A stretch of 64,000 bases of DNA from Hippopus hippopus. Lineage: Eukaryota > Mollusca > Bivalvia > Cardiida > Cardiidae. The notes under the pieces are model-generated. The model worked only from the letters and a program-made list of their open reading frames with translations, was not told the origin of the DNA and did no database searches. This document shows positions 1 through 10,883 of this stretch, piece by piece; position 1 is the first letter of the stretch, and every line of letters begins with the position of its first letter. The DNA is taken from positions 9,141,565 through 9,205,564 of the forward strand of contig OX328107.1 of NCBI GenBank assembly GCA_946811185.2. Reading direction: 5' to 3'. The translations under genes were made by a program, and so were the position numbers.

Positions 1-1635
1 CAGGAGGGCTTTGGAAGAATGTTGTACAAAACACCTGAAAAAGAAACATGTGGAAATATGCTCTGGCCGCTGTTAAATACTTGAAAAAATGTAGAAAGCG
101 GTATAAAACATCATAATAACGTATTCAAGAATGGCGTTATAGCAATCGGCAAACCTCTGGTGATATTACGATGGATGACATGCACCTACACGATACGTTT
201 CATCGCCGGAAATACACCGCTTAAAACCGTTCATAAAATTGTAAGGTACCACGTAAAAAAAAAAAAACACTATTCACAATTTTCTATAGAAATCTTTCTA
301 AATAGATTTCCGTTGGCATAAGGTTTGTACATTCAATTTTCAACATGGTCTATCGATTCCTTTTGAAATTTTAACCGACAAATTGACAGATGTGATTAAG
401 GTAGGCCAACTGTAATGGGCAATATTTCAAAATGAAAAACAAATCATATTATCTTATTTGTTATTGTGTCAGTGTCTTAAATATGAAAAATCAGAAATAT
501 TGCCTGGTCAAAAGTAAAGTTATATGAATTTTTGAAACTCCACCCCCATTTCGGACTCTGCAACAAAATTGACACCACCCCTAAGGAATTAAAATGCAAA
601 TATTTTTTTTCAAATTTATGGTGTTTTGTATCAAATTTGGTACTAAAAGACTCAGCACATAATGTTCTTTCAAGAATACTAACAATTATCTTGTAAAATC
701 ATAAAAATCAGAGATATATGACAAAACTAACACAAAGTGTAAACAGGATTTTCTTTTTTTTTTTTCCATTTTCTAAGACAAACCCTCCAAGTTATTGTCA
801 GAAATATCATACTACAATGAATGGGGCATGGATAAACCATACTCAGTTTTTTTCTAAAACCCATTTGGAACAACATACATGTACATGATTTTCAGCATCT
901 TTCACCGCACGTAACTGAAAATATTTGATTTTGAACATACACACCCCAATTTTGACGTTTCCATAAAAATATACAAAAATTTTACCTAAAATCAATCATC
1001 TTCAATTCTTAAGTTCAAAATACACCACTTACTATCTCTGTGAACTATTTATTGATAAATTAATCTTAATTAGTGCTTAGAGATTTAGATTTACAATTTA
1101 AACCAGTTAAATGACAAGATTTTGTTCATTTTACTGCGGTAAACAAGCAAGTTGGTCAAGAAAGATGCATACTGAAATTGCTCAGAAGAAATACAAAGTA
1201 AAATGTTTTTAAGACCTTTTAACAATAAAAATCTTCATGCATAATATCAATAACCCTGCAGAAAGCTTTTAACAAGACACCCATGCAAGGCTGAGTTGAT
1301 TTCCTAGCATACATGGTAGGCAAAAGTAAATACTGGCAGATAACTCTCAACTGAGACAAACATTTTTGCATATAAATGACAGGCTGAAAGTTCCTAGTCT
1401 TAATTAGACACAGAGAAATCAAAAGCTGACAAAGACCAGAAACTGGCCTTTAGATTAACAACAAGATGAAACAATTATTTTTTTCACACCCAGTCAAGGT
1501 CACACTAGGAGGTCAAAATGTCAAGAGTCTCATCAAAGCTGTTGTTCAACCATTTGAGAATTTTCAAATGACTTTGCATAAATCTTCATAAAGAAAATAT
1601 AGCATGCAACCCTGGGGACTTGCTACTGTAGCTTA
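1..1635. other. No gene recognised
   Basis: AT-rich sequence with homopolymer A/T runs. The first 30 bases resemble the end of the tRNA-derived SINE family seen at 34331-34560 (TTGGAAGAATGTTGT). No ORF has coding character. Confidence 0.4.
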
Positions 1636-2089
1636 ACCAATTACCACACAATAAGGATTTTTGGAAACATAGTGGGAAGAGGAGAAAATGCAGGTGACAA
1701 CATTTTCTACTTTTCCCACCATGTTTTCTTATATTTCAGACTCTAATCATTCAAGCCACATTTAATTTGTGGTCTGCAAAAGCTTTGAATTTTGACCAAT
1801 ATAAAATTTTGCCATGTGGTAAAGAGTTAGTGGTAAAAGCCACAAAGCCATGTTTAAGAACCCTTTACCAAACAATCTGGTGTTTTAACAACCCTGAGAA
1901 AAAAAGGCATTTGAAAATGAGGGAAGAGGAGAAAATGCTGTTATCAAATTTCTGATGATCAGAATTTCCTCCTTTTCCTAAATACCACCATACCAACAAC
2001 AAATTTTCTACGAGCCAAATTTGTCACCTGCAAATGCTTTAAATTTGGAAAAGTCAAAATTTTGTAATTGGTAAAGAGTTAAAGAATTC
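1636..2089. repeat. Two adjacent copies of the TGGTTACCAGCA palindromic MITE (family B), diverged
   Basis: Each copy has outer arms like CCTTTACCACAC and GTGGTAAAGAGTT and an inner arm pair GGAGAAAATGCNGG / ACATTTTCTACTTTTCCC. The first is about 1636-1829 and the second about 1858-2089. Family B is a foldback element of roughly 200-230 bp with no coding capacity. Confidence 0.6.
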
Positions 2090-2469
2090 TAAATTATCAG
2101 GCACAAACATTCATGAACACTTTTTGCACAGCAAAGCCTCCAATGAACCACACTGGAGTATGATTGGAATACTCTGGTAACCATAGATTAAATGACTGAA
2201 AACAGTCAATATCCAATTGGAAACATTTATGAAAGCCTTGTGAAACAAGAACCATTTGCTCAGACAACCAAATGCATGTTTTCTGCCATGTTTCCCGTCC
2301 TAGTTACAACAATGTAAAAATACAACAAAAGTGGGGCATACCAATATGAAAAATAACAATGCTTACTGCAGTCTAAGTATTGTTTCAAATGGATAATTTC
2401 ATAATATGACAACAGTTAAAAAAATGTTTTGGAATAAAGAAGGTATCATCTATAAATACTAATAAAACA

Positions 2470-2775
2470 CTATTCCACAAAAAGCAGTCCGAATATCTTT
2501 TTAGTGTGATCCTGGTATGATCTTTCTGGTCTGGTCCTTTTTCTATACCATTTCACCCTTTTACAAACAAACAGGTATTTCAACAGCTCTGTAGCAGTTA
2601 ACATTTCAAAAAGACTGAGGGAAAAGGATAGTTGCCCAGCGCTTGCACTTTCTCCCTCTTTTTCAAATGTTTTCAAGCCTATCCAACAGTGAATGTTGTA
2701 ACGCATATCTATTTCAGGAAAATCTAAAATACTTGTAACAAAATGATTGTTCCATGACAAGAAACACATAAACAT
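2470..2775 (-). CDS. Possible terminal exon of a minus-strand gene, unknown product
   Basis: On the minus strand a good acceptor (TTTATGTTTTTCAG, near 2778) opens into about 100 codons ending in a stop. The composition is protein-like (for example DFPEIDMRYNIHCWIGLKTF, and a basic C-terminal part KRVKWYRKRTRPERSYQ). I do not recognise a domain. The frame does not follow directly from the donor at 5180: phase 1 there would use a different frame with an early stop. An intervening exon would be needed, or this is chance. Confidence 0.3.
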   Translation of the reverse strand: MFMCFLSWNNHFVTSILDFPEIDMRYNIHCWIGLKTFEKEGESASAGQLSFSLSLFEMLTATELLKYLFVCKRVKWYRKRTRPERSYQDHTKKIFGLLFVE

Positions 2776-2983
2776 TATCTGAAAAACATAAATTTAAAAA
2801 AAAAAAAAAATCAGCAGTTACAGTTTATATTAGCACAAAGACACTTTTGGAACTGTTTCTTTTAAAACTGGATTTCCAGATAAATGGACGGATTTGAAAT
2901 TGACACGTTGAACAGCAGCTGGAATCTGTTTGGTATCCACGTGTTGCTCATAACCAATACCTGTGAATGTGTACATATATAGT

Positions 2984-3240
2984 TGAGCCATGCTCTGTGA
3001 AAAGGGAGCTGCAACTGCAAAAAGTATCGACCCAGGTCAGCCTGTGTAGTCCGCCTAGGCTTACATAGGCCCACAATATTTGCCGTTTGAAGATTTTCTG
3101 TATTTCCATGGACGAGTCTACCTCATGACTCAGTTGGTTGTTAGACAAAATGGAGTTTATAGACCATAATTATTTGATGCCTTGCTTGGTATAATAGATC
3201 AAAGCAATGCATTAAGTCTCTTTTTCATAGAGCATAGCCC
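2984..3240. repeat. GTCAGCCTGCGCAG palindromic MITE (family A) copy
   Basis: It begins GAGCCATGCTCTGTGAAAAG and ends CTTTTTCATAGAGCATAGCC, with CCCAGGTCAGCCTG in the middle. Ends and centre are inverted repeats. Confidence 0.7.
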
Positions 3241-5179
3241 ATATTTCGACAAATGTTTATCTTTCTGTGTTTATGCCACTTGGTGAAACATTGCCAGATT
3301 ACTCACTGAGTGTATGTGATATTAATGATTTTCACAGTTTGAAATAAAATGCTAGTTGTTATCTACTTCATTTAACCTGACCCAGGTAAAGATCATTCAC
3401 ATAAATTAATATTCTATTTTTACCCTCAGCATTGCTCGGCATATGTCCAGAATGGTCACGGAAATATTTCGCACAGTTTACGCCAATCAAACCTTAACCT
3501 ACTAGATATGTCAATTTCAAACTTTCAGTCAACAGTAAAAAAAGGAAATATTACAACCTCAAAGTTATTTCTGGGAATTGCTCTGCAAGACACTTTCTCA
3601 TTTTTCCCACAATACTTTAATACCATGAAAGGTAAAATCATCAGCCAATGGCATTTCAAAACTGATTCATATGTCCTGCAGATATTTCCAATTCAGAAAA
3701 ACCTATAATTTCAAGTTGCTAATGAATGAATAATTTTCCTGTGCAGAAGGCAAAACTTATTTTCGACTTGTACAGACAAAAAGTTACAATAAGTCATGGT
3801 ATTAGTAGCACTGTAAATAGGTGTTTATAATCAAGAGTTAACACAATTTTATGCAAATTTTACCTTATATAAGCCATATCTGAATTGTCGTCTGCAGATG
3901 CTTTCAATTTGGACAAGACAATATGGAATTTTGTGGTAAAGGGTTAAAATATGCAGCATGCTCCTAATTACACCATTCAAGGGTTTAGAAAAATCAACCT
4001 AATAATTCCTTATAGGAAAAAAATTAAGACATAGCTGATAAGCTGATCATTTTGAATTTCAATTTCATTTTGCCTCCCTATCTCAGAGCATTAATTATTA
4101 TTTTCATGAAAAAAAAAGGCTTAAAAATGTAAAACCTACTGTATTTTTGGTATGTATGCCTGCTTAGCAGCTAGTTGGGTGGTTTCCTTAGCTAGTGACT
4201 CAATTGCCCCTCCAGATTGCTCTTCCTGGTTCCATATTCTTTAGATTTGCATCACTAGTTGGCTTCAAAAAGCAGCCTGGAAGTTGTTAACTCTGTTAGG
4301 TCCAACCAGGCTATCAACCATGACTATAAAAAAAATGTTTTATAGGAATACAGTTCACTGCATTACCATGTATTAAAGTTACCTACTGTACAGTGAAAAA
4401 TTTGAAATTTCACAGTCTATGGTCATAAAGACAATGAAAATAACAAATTATATAGGATCCACCAGTCCGCCCAGAAATTCTGTAATTGTAGTAATGTTGC
4501 TTACACTTTTGAAAATATTGTTGGTCAACAGAGAGGTTGCTTTTTACAAGCAATTTCTGCTTTTCCCCCAACATTTTCTGTGTTTTTTATTCCACCAAAA
4601 TTCAAAATTTTTCATAGAATAGGTTTTGTCGCCATTTTTAACTTTAGCTGGCAGACCTTTGAATTGGTGTGTTGAAGAAAATTTTAAAATTCATATAAAC
4701 TTTTTACAGTCACAAACAAGAAGTAGATGGAATTCTGAGGAATATTTGCAATTTACAAGGGCCTGATTCAGCTTTTAGAATTTAAACCCGTGAACACTGC
4801 CCAATATGTTTTGGAGACTAAGGTCATTGTGTATTACATAGTTTAATACATTGGAGTACTGTAGTACAGATAACCGATTACTATTTCAGTTTTTCACCGA
4901 TTGCCTCCTGGACCATGCCAAGCACAAAACAATTGTCCAAATGTGAAAGGAAGCACCCTAAAAGTCTTCTAAAAGTCATAGGAGGAGGGGCTTCAAGGAA
5001 GGGCTTACATTGTAATTTATTATATACATTTAGATCTACATACATGTACTGTATCTATCCATTCAGAAATATTTTTTATTGCAAAAAAAAGGGAGTCTGA
5101 CACATGTATATGGTACTTTAAGCAAACAACTCAGGTATAACAAAATTTTCAAGGATAAATAGAAAAAGTGACAGGTCTT
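3241..5179. other. No gene recognised; repeat fragments
   Basis: Family B fragments lie near 3860-3945 (ending TTTTGTGGTAAAGGGTTA) and about 4500-4600 (TTGCTTTTTACAAGCAATTTC foldback core). Otherwise AT-rich unique sequence; short ORFs lack coding character. Confidence 0.4.
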
Positions 5180-5620
5180 ACCTGAACTCAGTTTAGTACT
5201 AGCAACAAAATATGGCATCCCTCTTGATTCGGCGTGGTGGGTCCCTCCGCAGGTCACATTATTTATCAAATGACAAAATTCAGATTTCACATATAAATAT
5301 CAACCGAGTCCTTTCCATATTTCTCCCAACAACGCTGTCGTAAGTGAAGGAAACAGGCCCAAGAAGGCAAAATTGACACGCTTTCAAGTTTTTCGAATGA
5401 ACATCGAATCCAACCGACGTCGGCCAACCTTCCAGCTATCACTTGTCGTGGCAATTTCAACATGAACACAATCCTCAGGCAAAGGATCCACAAGCATAGT
5501 TATGGAGTCAAAATTGATCTTGGGGCAAGACTGGGCAGCCTTTCTTTCTGTTTTGCGAGAATCGGCCTTTAGCGTCGCGAAATTGCATGACAACTACACC
5601 GGAAGTTTTCGAAAAAATTC
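5180..5620 (-). other. Possible first exon of a minus-strand gene
   Basis: Reading the minus strand from about 5620 down, an ETS-type motif (5599-5606) is followed by CpG-richer DNA and a good donor (TTCAG|GTAAGACC) whose last exon base is near 5180. Two short open stretches share one frame but are separated by stops, so most of this would be 5' UTR. The last in-frame ATG is at about 5222 (MPYFVASTKLSS). The product is not recognised. It could instead be one exon of a non-coding transcript. Confidence 0.3.
5599..5606 (+). promoter_or_regulatory. ETS-type motif CCGGAAGT
   Basis: The consensus core CCGGAAGT sits in a locally CpG-rich stretch. Such sites are typical of housekeeping promoters close to the start of transcription. 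Here it would serve the candidate minus-strand exon. It is only an eight-base match. Confidence 0.3.
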
Positions 5621-5739
5621 GTATTTTTTGGTTTTATTTTTTATCGGTCACATTAATCGACGAAACAACTATAAAAATATTATATCCTTCATAAAGTATC
5701 ATCGTATATTAAAAAAAAGGCGAAAGATGGTTTAATCAT

Positions 5740-6390
5740 GCCGTGTCCGGCAGTTTACTTGAATGCCCGACCGTTCTCCGCAGCTTACCGAGGCAATCCG
5801 ATTGTTGTACGTAGTATACCGACATTGGCCGATGTTTCACAATCCCATTACAGTTGGCCAACCTTAACTTCATCGGGACTGTTGATGTCGTTGCTAATCG
5901 ATTTACATGGGTGCAGCCATGTTTAAGATCATTTGACTGACAATACTTCAAAGTGGAAGCCTCTTTGATACGGACGAGGTTAGATGTACATGTAACTTTA
6001 CGGAATCGGCCGAGTTGTGACGACTGGCGTTATAGTTGTAAAATAAAACCAATCTATCACATGCTTACCGGTAGTTTATCGAGAAATAACGGTGGAATAT
6101 TTTTCGATGTTTCATAGCTACGACCAGTGAAAAATGCTGGTCCTATTTTCTAACTCTTCAAATGAAGGCGGAAATAGTAGTTCCCGCGCACTAGTAACCT
6201 AGGTAAAATGCGCGTGCCACTCAACCAGATGGAAATATGACGTAATTTACCTTACATTTCTCGCGCTTTACGTAATATTGCGTTGTTATGCGGAGGAGGT
6301 ACGCAACGGGGAATTACAGAAAAGAACTGTACTGGATTTTGATGTAAGTTCCCCCCAAAAAAGGGGTCAGAAGCATCAAATAAATGGAGT
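5740..6390. other. CpG-richer sequence, no gene recognised
   Basis: This stretch is visibly richer in CG than its surroundings (for example CCGACCGTTCTCCGCAGC, GCGCGCACTAG-like tracts). It could be a promoter region or an old GC-rich element. Short ORFs on both strands overlap each other and have no recognisable domain. Confidence 0.35.
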
Positions 6391-6397
6391 ATTTGGG

Positions 6398-6590
6398 TGT
6401 TTTTTTTTTTCGTTGAAAGATCGAAATTTATTTCATCGAGTGAATATCATCGGTCATATTTTCACGAGTGACTATATTTCATCGTGTGAACAGGATCGGT
6501 AATATTTTCACGAGTGGCTACAGCCACTCGTGAAAATATTACCAATGATGTTCACTCGATGAAATAAATTTCGATCTTTCACCGAAAAAA
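6398..6590. repeat. Palindromic MITE (foldback), about 190 bp
   Basis: TTCGTTGAAAGATCGAAATT on the left is matched in inverse by AATTTCGATCTTTCACCGAA on the right, and the centre reads CACGAGTGGCTACAGCCACTCGTG. Internal repeats of TCATCGTGTGAA-like units occur in the left arm. Confidence 0.8.
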
Positions 6591-7034
6591 ACAAATATCC
6601 TCGTTGTCTGCTATACAAGTTGTTCAATCAGTTAAAGCCTGCACTTGCCACAAGCTAATTTTGCGGTGAGTGTAAACAAAGATAAACCTACAGTTAGGTA
6701 CAGTCTGATCTTAGTCTACGCTGTCCACGCCAGATTATTAACCATTATCCTGCTAGATAAATGAAATTTTCAAGCCAACAGTACTAACCAAGATTTTGCT
6801 TTTTTTTTTGCACGTTCTGTGCAGCCTGATATTGATCTATACTCTCTGCAAAAGCCAATAAGTCCCGCTTAGCAGCCTTAGGGTTAAAGATAAAGACAAG
6901 AATGAATTCCTGAAGGGTAGTATAGTAACCAGTCTGCACAGGGCTGATCTTTGCAACGCAACAACCGGTGCATTTAAGCTTAGTACCTCCTACAGGCGAC
7001 TTTTTGCGTCTCGAAGCAGACTACTCTTTTCGAA

Positions 7035-7330
7035 AACATCGTGGCAAAAAGAGAAATTGCTCATAACGAGTTATTTCTCTTTTTGCCACAATGTTTTCAC
7101 TTGTATTTATGGTTTTAACTATCAAACGACAAAAATTTGGATTGAACCAAATTAAAAGCATTTGCATAATACCCATCAGAAGTTCCTAAAGTGATGATTT
7201 CTCTCTTTGATAGGGAAGAAAACATTGTGGGAAAAAGGGAAATTGTTGATTACGAGAATTTTCTCCTTCTCCCACAATGTTTTCAAAAGCCTTCTTCCGT
7301 AGGTTCGTGAAAAGTCGAAATTATACTGTA
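7035..7330. repeat. Two family B MITE cores side by side
   Basis: Foldback cores occur at about 7040-7105 (GAGAAATTGCTCATAACGAG then CTCTTTTTGCCACAATG) and about 7215-7285 (ACATTGTGGGAAAAAGGG / CTTCTCCCACAATG), with the family's outer arm near 7290-7330. Confidence 0.6.
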
Positions 7331-7456
7331 AAGGGTTTAAACGTTCAAGATTATCCCTGTTCTACGAGAATTTTTTTTTAAATCGTCTAGCGCAAAATTT
7401 GTGTTATGGAGTAAAGAGTTTATATTAAAAAAAGAATCGGGAAGATGTATCGAGCC

Positions 7457-7484
7457 GGGGTGGGGGGGGGGGGGGGTGGGGGGG
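7457..7484. repeat. Poly(G) tract
   Basis: Nearly pure G run interrupted by single T bases, within a 136-codon open frame made only of repeats. It is a likely sequencing-error hotspot. Confidence 0.8.
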
Positions 7485-7727
7485 CTATATTTATTATTCA
7501 ATCTATATAATCCGCTGATCATAAATTTCGTTGATAAGATAAGCCTGCGTGCAACCCTTTCAGCTCCATGCAGACTTAAAGTTGGAGCTTTAATGGACTA
7601 CATAGATCAAGGTCAGACTGCACAGAACGTGCAGAAAGTTTGCTCTGATCTTGGATCTTGTTGGAAGATAAACTGTCTTTATGTTTTGGGAGATCGTATT
7701 TTCAACCGTCGAATGAAATGTTACATG

Positions 7728-7990
7728 AGCCATGCTCTGACAAAAGGGGGTTTAATGCATCTCCGTGATGCAGGATACAATGGAAGTCATCACATGACCG
7801 TGGATCCGTAAAATTCATTTAGTCTAACAATCAACAGAATTATGAGGTAGACTGGTACTTCGACATACAGAAAATTGAGCAATAGCGAAAGGTTTCGGCC
7901 CAGGTCAGCCTGCGCAGACTGCGCAGGCTGACCTGGGTCGAAACTTTTCGCAGATGCATTAAGCCCCCTTTTCACAGAGCATGGCTCATA
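7728..7990. repeat. Family A MITE with a perfect central palindrome
   Basis: Ends are GAGCCATGCTCTGACAAAAG and CTTTTCACAGAGCATGGCTC. The centre, 7899-7937, is a perfect inverted repeat: two 19-base arms around a single A. It is the best-preserved family A copy in the window. Confidence 0.88.
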
Positions 7991-8059
7991 TGTACATGGC
8001 GCCGAAAGCGTGTACCTTTTTCTCGTATTGTCGAAAGCTTTACGATTTTTACGACTAGT

Positions 8060-8868
8060 ACCAAATGAATCATGTTCTGAAAAAAAGAAAAGGTTCAATG
8101 CATCTCCTTGACGCATTGCACCAAGCAAGTCATCACATAATCATGGATCCATGAAATCTATTTTGTCTAACACTACGTTTACACCATGTTTCCAGCAGCC
8201 ACGGCAGCCCCGTTTGTCCGAGACGTGGTGTGCCGTGAGATTTTGTTCGTTTTTTCTCCATTTACCAAGTTTAGTTAAGTCTCTTTACGGTACCTCACGG
8301 TATCCGTGACAAGCCGTGGAGGGAACCCTACGTTTTCACCATGTTCCCGTCAGCTACGTTTCTGACGACCGTGGACAAAACGGGATTGATGTAATACAAC
8401 GCAGAGGAACGGCCAACTTGTCAGGCCGGGGTTGCCGTGTCAGATTTTTTGACTGTCAAAAAATTTGCCACGGCATTCCCGGTGCTGATGAGAAACCTAA
8501 CAGACCGTAGCGGAACGGGTTGCGTTCTACTACGGCCTGATCGATACCGGTGAAAAAAGGGCTTCCACGTCCAAATACGGATCGTCTCTGAGGCTTGTTA
8601 CGGCTTGTTACGTGCTGGTAAGTTCTGATGAGGTCAAGTTTGCTTATCCCGTTCCTCTGCGTTGTATTACGTCATTCCCGTTTTGTCCACGGTTGTCAGA
8701 AACGGGGCTGCCGTGGTTGCCGGGAACATGGTGTAAACGTAGGATAACAACCGACTGAATCTTGAGGTAGACAGGTCCTTTGACGTGCAGAAAATTGACA
8801 AATGGCAAAAAATTGGGATACTTTTTGCAAATGCATTAAACCCCCTTTTGGCAGAGAATGGCTCATGT
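8060..8868. repeat. Family A MITE split by a younger MITE
   Basis: The left part (about 8060-8172) reads CATGTTCTG...GCATCTCC...ATGGATCCATGAAATC and the right part (8745-8868) reads TAACAACCGACTGAATC...CCCCCTTTTGGCAGAGAATG. Joined, they correspond to one family A element such as 7728-7990 or 32908-33185. Confidence 0.75.
8173..8744. mobile_element. 572-bp non-autonomous DNA transposon (MITE) with TAACA target duplication
   Basis: Terminal inverted repeats are CTACGTTTACACCATGTT on the left and AACATGGTGTAAACGTAGGA on the right, continuing into GCAGCCACGGCAGCCCCGTT and its complement. TAACA flanks both sides (8168-8172 and 8745-8749). A second inverted pair lies inside (about 8330-8415 against 8650-8700). 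There is no transposase. Confidence 0.8.
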
Positions 8869-9059
8869 CGTTTGACAAACAAAATATTCGCTCTGTACAA
8901 GAGAAGGGACAGGAAGGACCAACATGGACAAGACATACCCCCTTCCAAGTAACTTTAACAAAAAGCTATTTGATAATAGATAATACGCACGAAAAACTCG
9001 AAATCGGTACAAATAAACTGAATATTTCTGATATACGGAGGTCAGTACACCTAGACATG

Positions 9060-9300
9060 CTTTCCAGTTCTTTCTTTTAGTCAGTACGCAGCGAAATATT
9101 CTCCCAAAGCCACTGGATCCATGATTCCCCACATAATCATCGTCGAAACAGTGATCAGCGGTGAAAGAGGAATCTTATCGCAATGACTATGGAAAATCAT
9201 TGGAAAGAAATTGGCCGAGCTAGGGAATCGAACCAGCGATTCCCTGGTTTGAAGTCCTTTACGCTACCAACTGCACTAGCGGGCCTGGCAAAAAACATTG
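9060..9300 (-). repeat. tRNA-derived SINE copy
   Basis: On the minus strand the head reads GCCCGCTAGTGCAGTTGGTA then GGTTCGATTCCC, which are A-box- and B-box-like Pol III signals. A conserved body follows (CACTGTTTCGACGATGATTA, then CAGTGGCTTTGGGAGAATAT). Confidence 0.7.
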
Positions 9301-9350
9301 TAAGAAGGCAAAAACACTTGTTTCTCTTTTTTCCCCTTTACCACAATGTT
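9290..9350. repeat. Family B MITE core fragment
   Basis: AACATTGTAAGAAGGCAAAA and CTTTTTTCCCCTTTACCACAATGTT form the short foldback next to the SINE. Confidence 0.45.
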
Positions 9351-9724
9351 CACAAAGGCTTTGTGTGTAGACACTGGATTCATTTTGAAAGGATAAGAGG
9401 AAGTTGCCCTACATTATGTCAAGCAATTCGCTGCCCTTTGCTCTAATCATCGATTCTCCACTCGTAAAAAGATAGGCTACTAGTTATTTCCTGTGATGTT
9501 CGTTCGGTCAGTACGTTTTTCCTTTTTTGATTGCTTTTTTTCCCCCTTATAGACAAACTTGCAACCAAAAGTAAACAATTGGAGCCATACTCCAGACAAA
9601 AATAATTAGTGCCATTTAAAAGTATTGATATTAGATCATGAGTCAGAGGGTGTGCCACATTGCAGTCTGTCAAAATTCCAGTGGCTGGCAGAGAAATGAA
9701 TCTGAAAAATAGCACAAAAGTTGG

Positions 9725-9995
9725 CCTTTAAATGCAAGGTTTTTATTAGACCCAAAAATATTGTCTGTGATAATAATTCTGTATTAGAAGACAAAATTCT
9801 AGGCTTGTCCGTGTTGAAAGCATTTATAAACAAAAAATTTAAGTGTGACTCAAGTTATGGGGGTAGATTTGAAAAGGGTAGAAAACTTTGTAGGAAATGG
9901 AGAAAATGCTGGTGACCAGCGTTTTCTTCTTTTCCCACAATGTTTTTAAAAGCTCTCTTCTTCAGCGTCGTCAGAACAGGATACTGTGTAATAGA
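9725..9995. repeat. Family B MITE copy
   Basis: Core GGAGAAAATGCTGGTGACCA / GCGTTTTCTTCTTTTCCCAC lies at about 9898-9940, with outer arms in both directions. Confidence 0.65.
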
Positions 9996-10748
9996 GGTTT
10001 AAAAGATCATGAAGGGTTGTAGATATTACGATTGCTAATTTTGTGACAGATAACGCAAATATTATAATCTTTCTTCCAACCCATTGTCTGCTATACACCA
10101 CAAAATTGGTGATAAAGATGTCATCGTTTCGTAGAAAAATGCTTTCCGATGATTACAATTTTGAAGTTTGTTTAGGATAACATTTTTTAACAAATATCTT
10201 ATACTGTCCTGATCTACACTGTCCGCAGGCCAGCACAATATTTCCTTTCCTAAATGGTATTTCCTGAAAGTGATACATAGACTCTTATGGTAGTTTCGAA
10301 TCTGAGTGGGGAAAAAAAAAACGTGTAAGGATATCAACGATCAATTACACGCAACGATTTGAAGGGATCTTGCTCAGACGGATATGATAACCCCAATTTT
10401 TCTCTTTTTCCAACATTGTTTTTTAAAACCTGTTGACTTGGCGTCGCTGAGACCTGGTATTGTTTGGTTAAAGCTTAAAGGTTTCATATACACTCAACGG
10501 AAGACAGGAAACATCTCAATGTTATTTAGACATGTGGTTTTGATGGAATGGTGTTTTACTATCTCAGTCACGTAACGGCGAAAACTGACCAACCTATTCA
10601 TGTATGTCCTTGGTTTCACCAGTACTTGGCTAGAGCTCTGAAGTGTCTTACCCAAGACCACTCTCACGAAAAACCCAGTGGCCCAGAGAAGTGGGCGGTA
10701 GCTTTTGTCAAATGAACTACATAAATACCAGTACATGATAAATACGGA

Positions 10749-10874
10749 ATATTATGCCGTAGTGACTTTCCTAGTGCTTGTATTTACTTCGAGCAGCGTG
10801 AGAAAATTTGGTATCGCGCGAGACCGAGCGAGAAGTAAATACAAGCACCAGGAAAGTCACTACGGCATAATTTT
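10749..10874. repeat. Foldback element, 126 bp
   Basis: ATTATGCCGTAGTGACTTTC is matched by GAAAGTCACTACGGCATAAT, and TGCTTGTATTTACTTC by GAAGTAAATACAAGCA around a GCGCGAGAC centre. Related copies lie at about 62555-62700 and, as a fragment, at 33620-33685. Confidence 0.8.
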
Positions 10875-10883
10875 CCTTTTATT

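Noticed and set aside
7401..7811. 136-codon ORF
   Set aside because: It spans a poly(G) tract, a family C fragment and a family A MITE; there is no protein signature.
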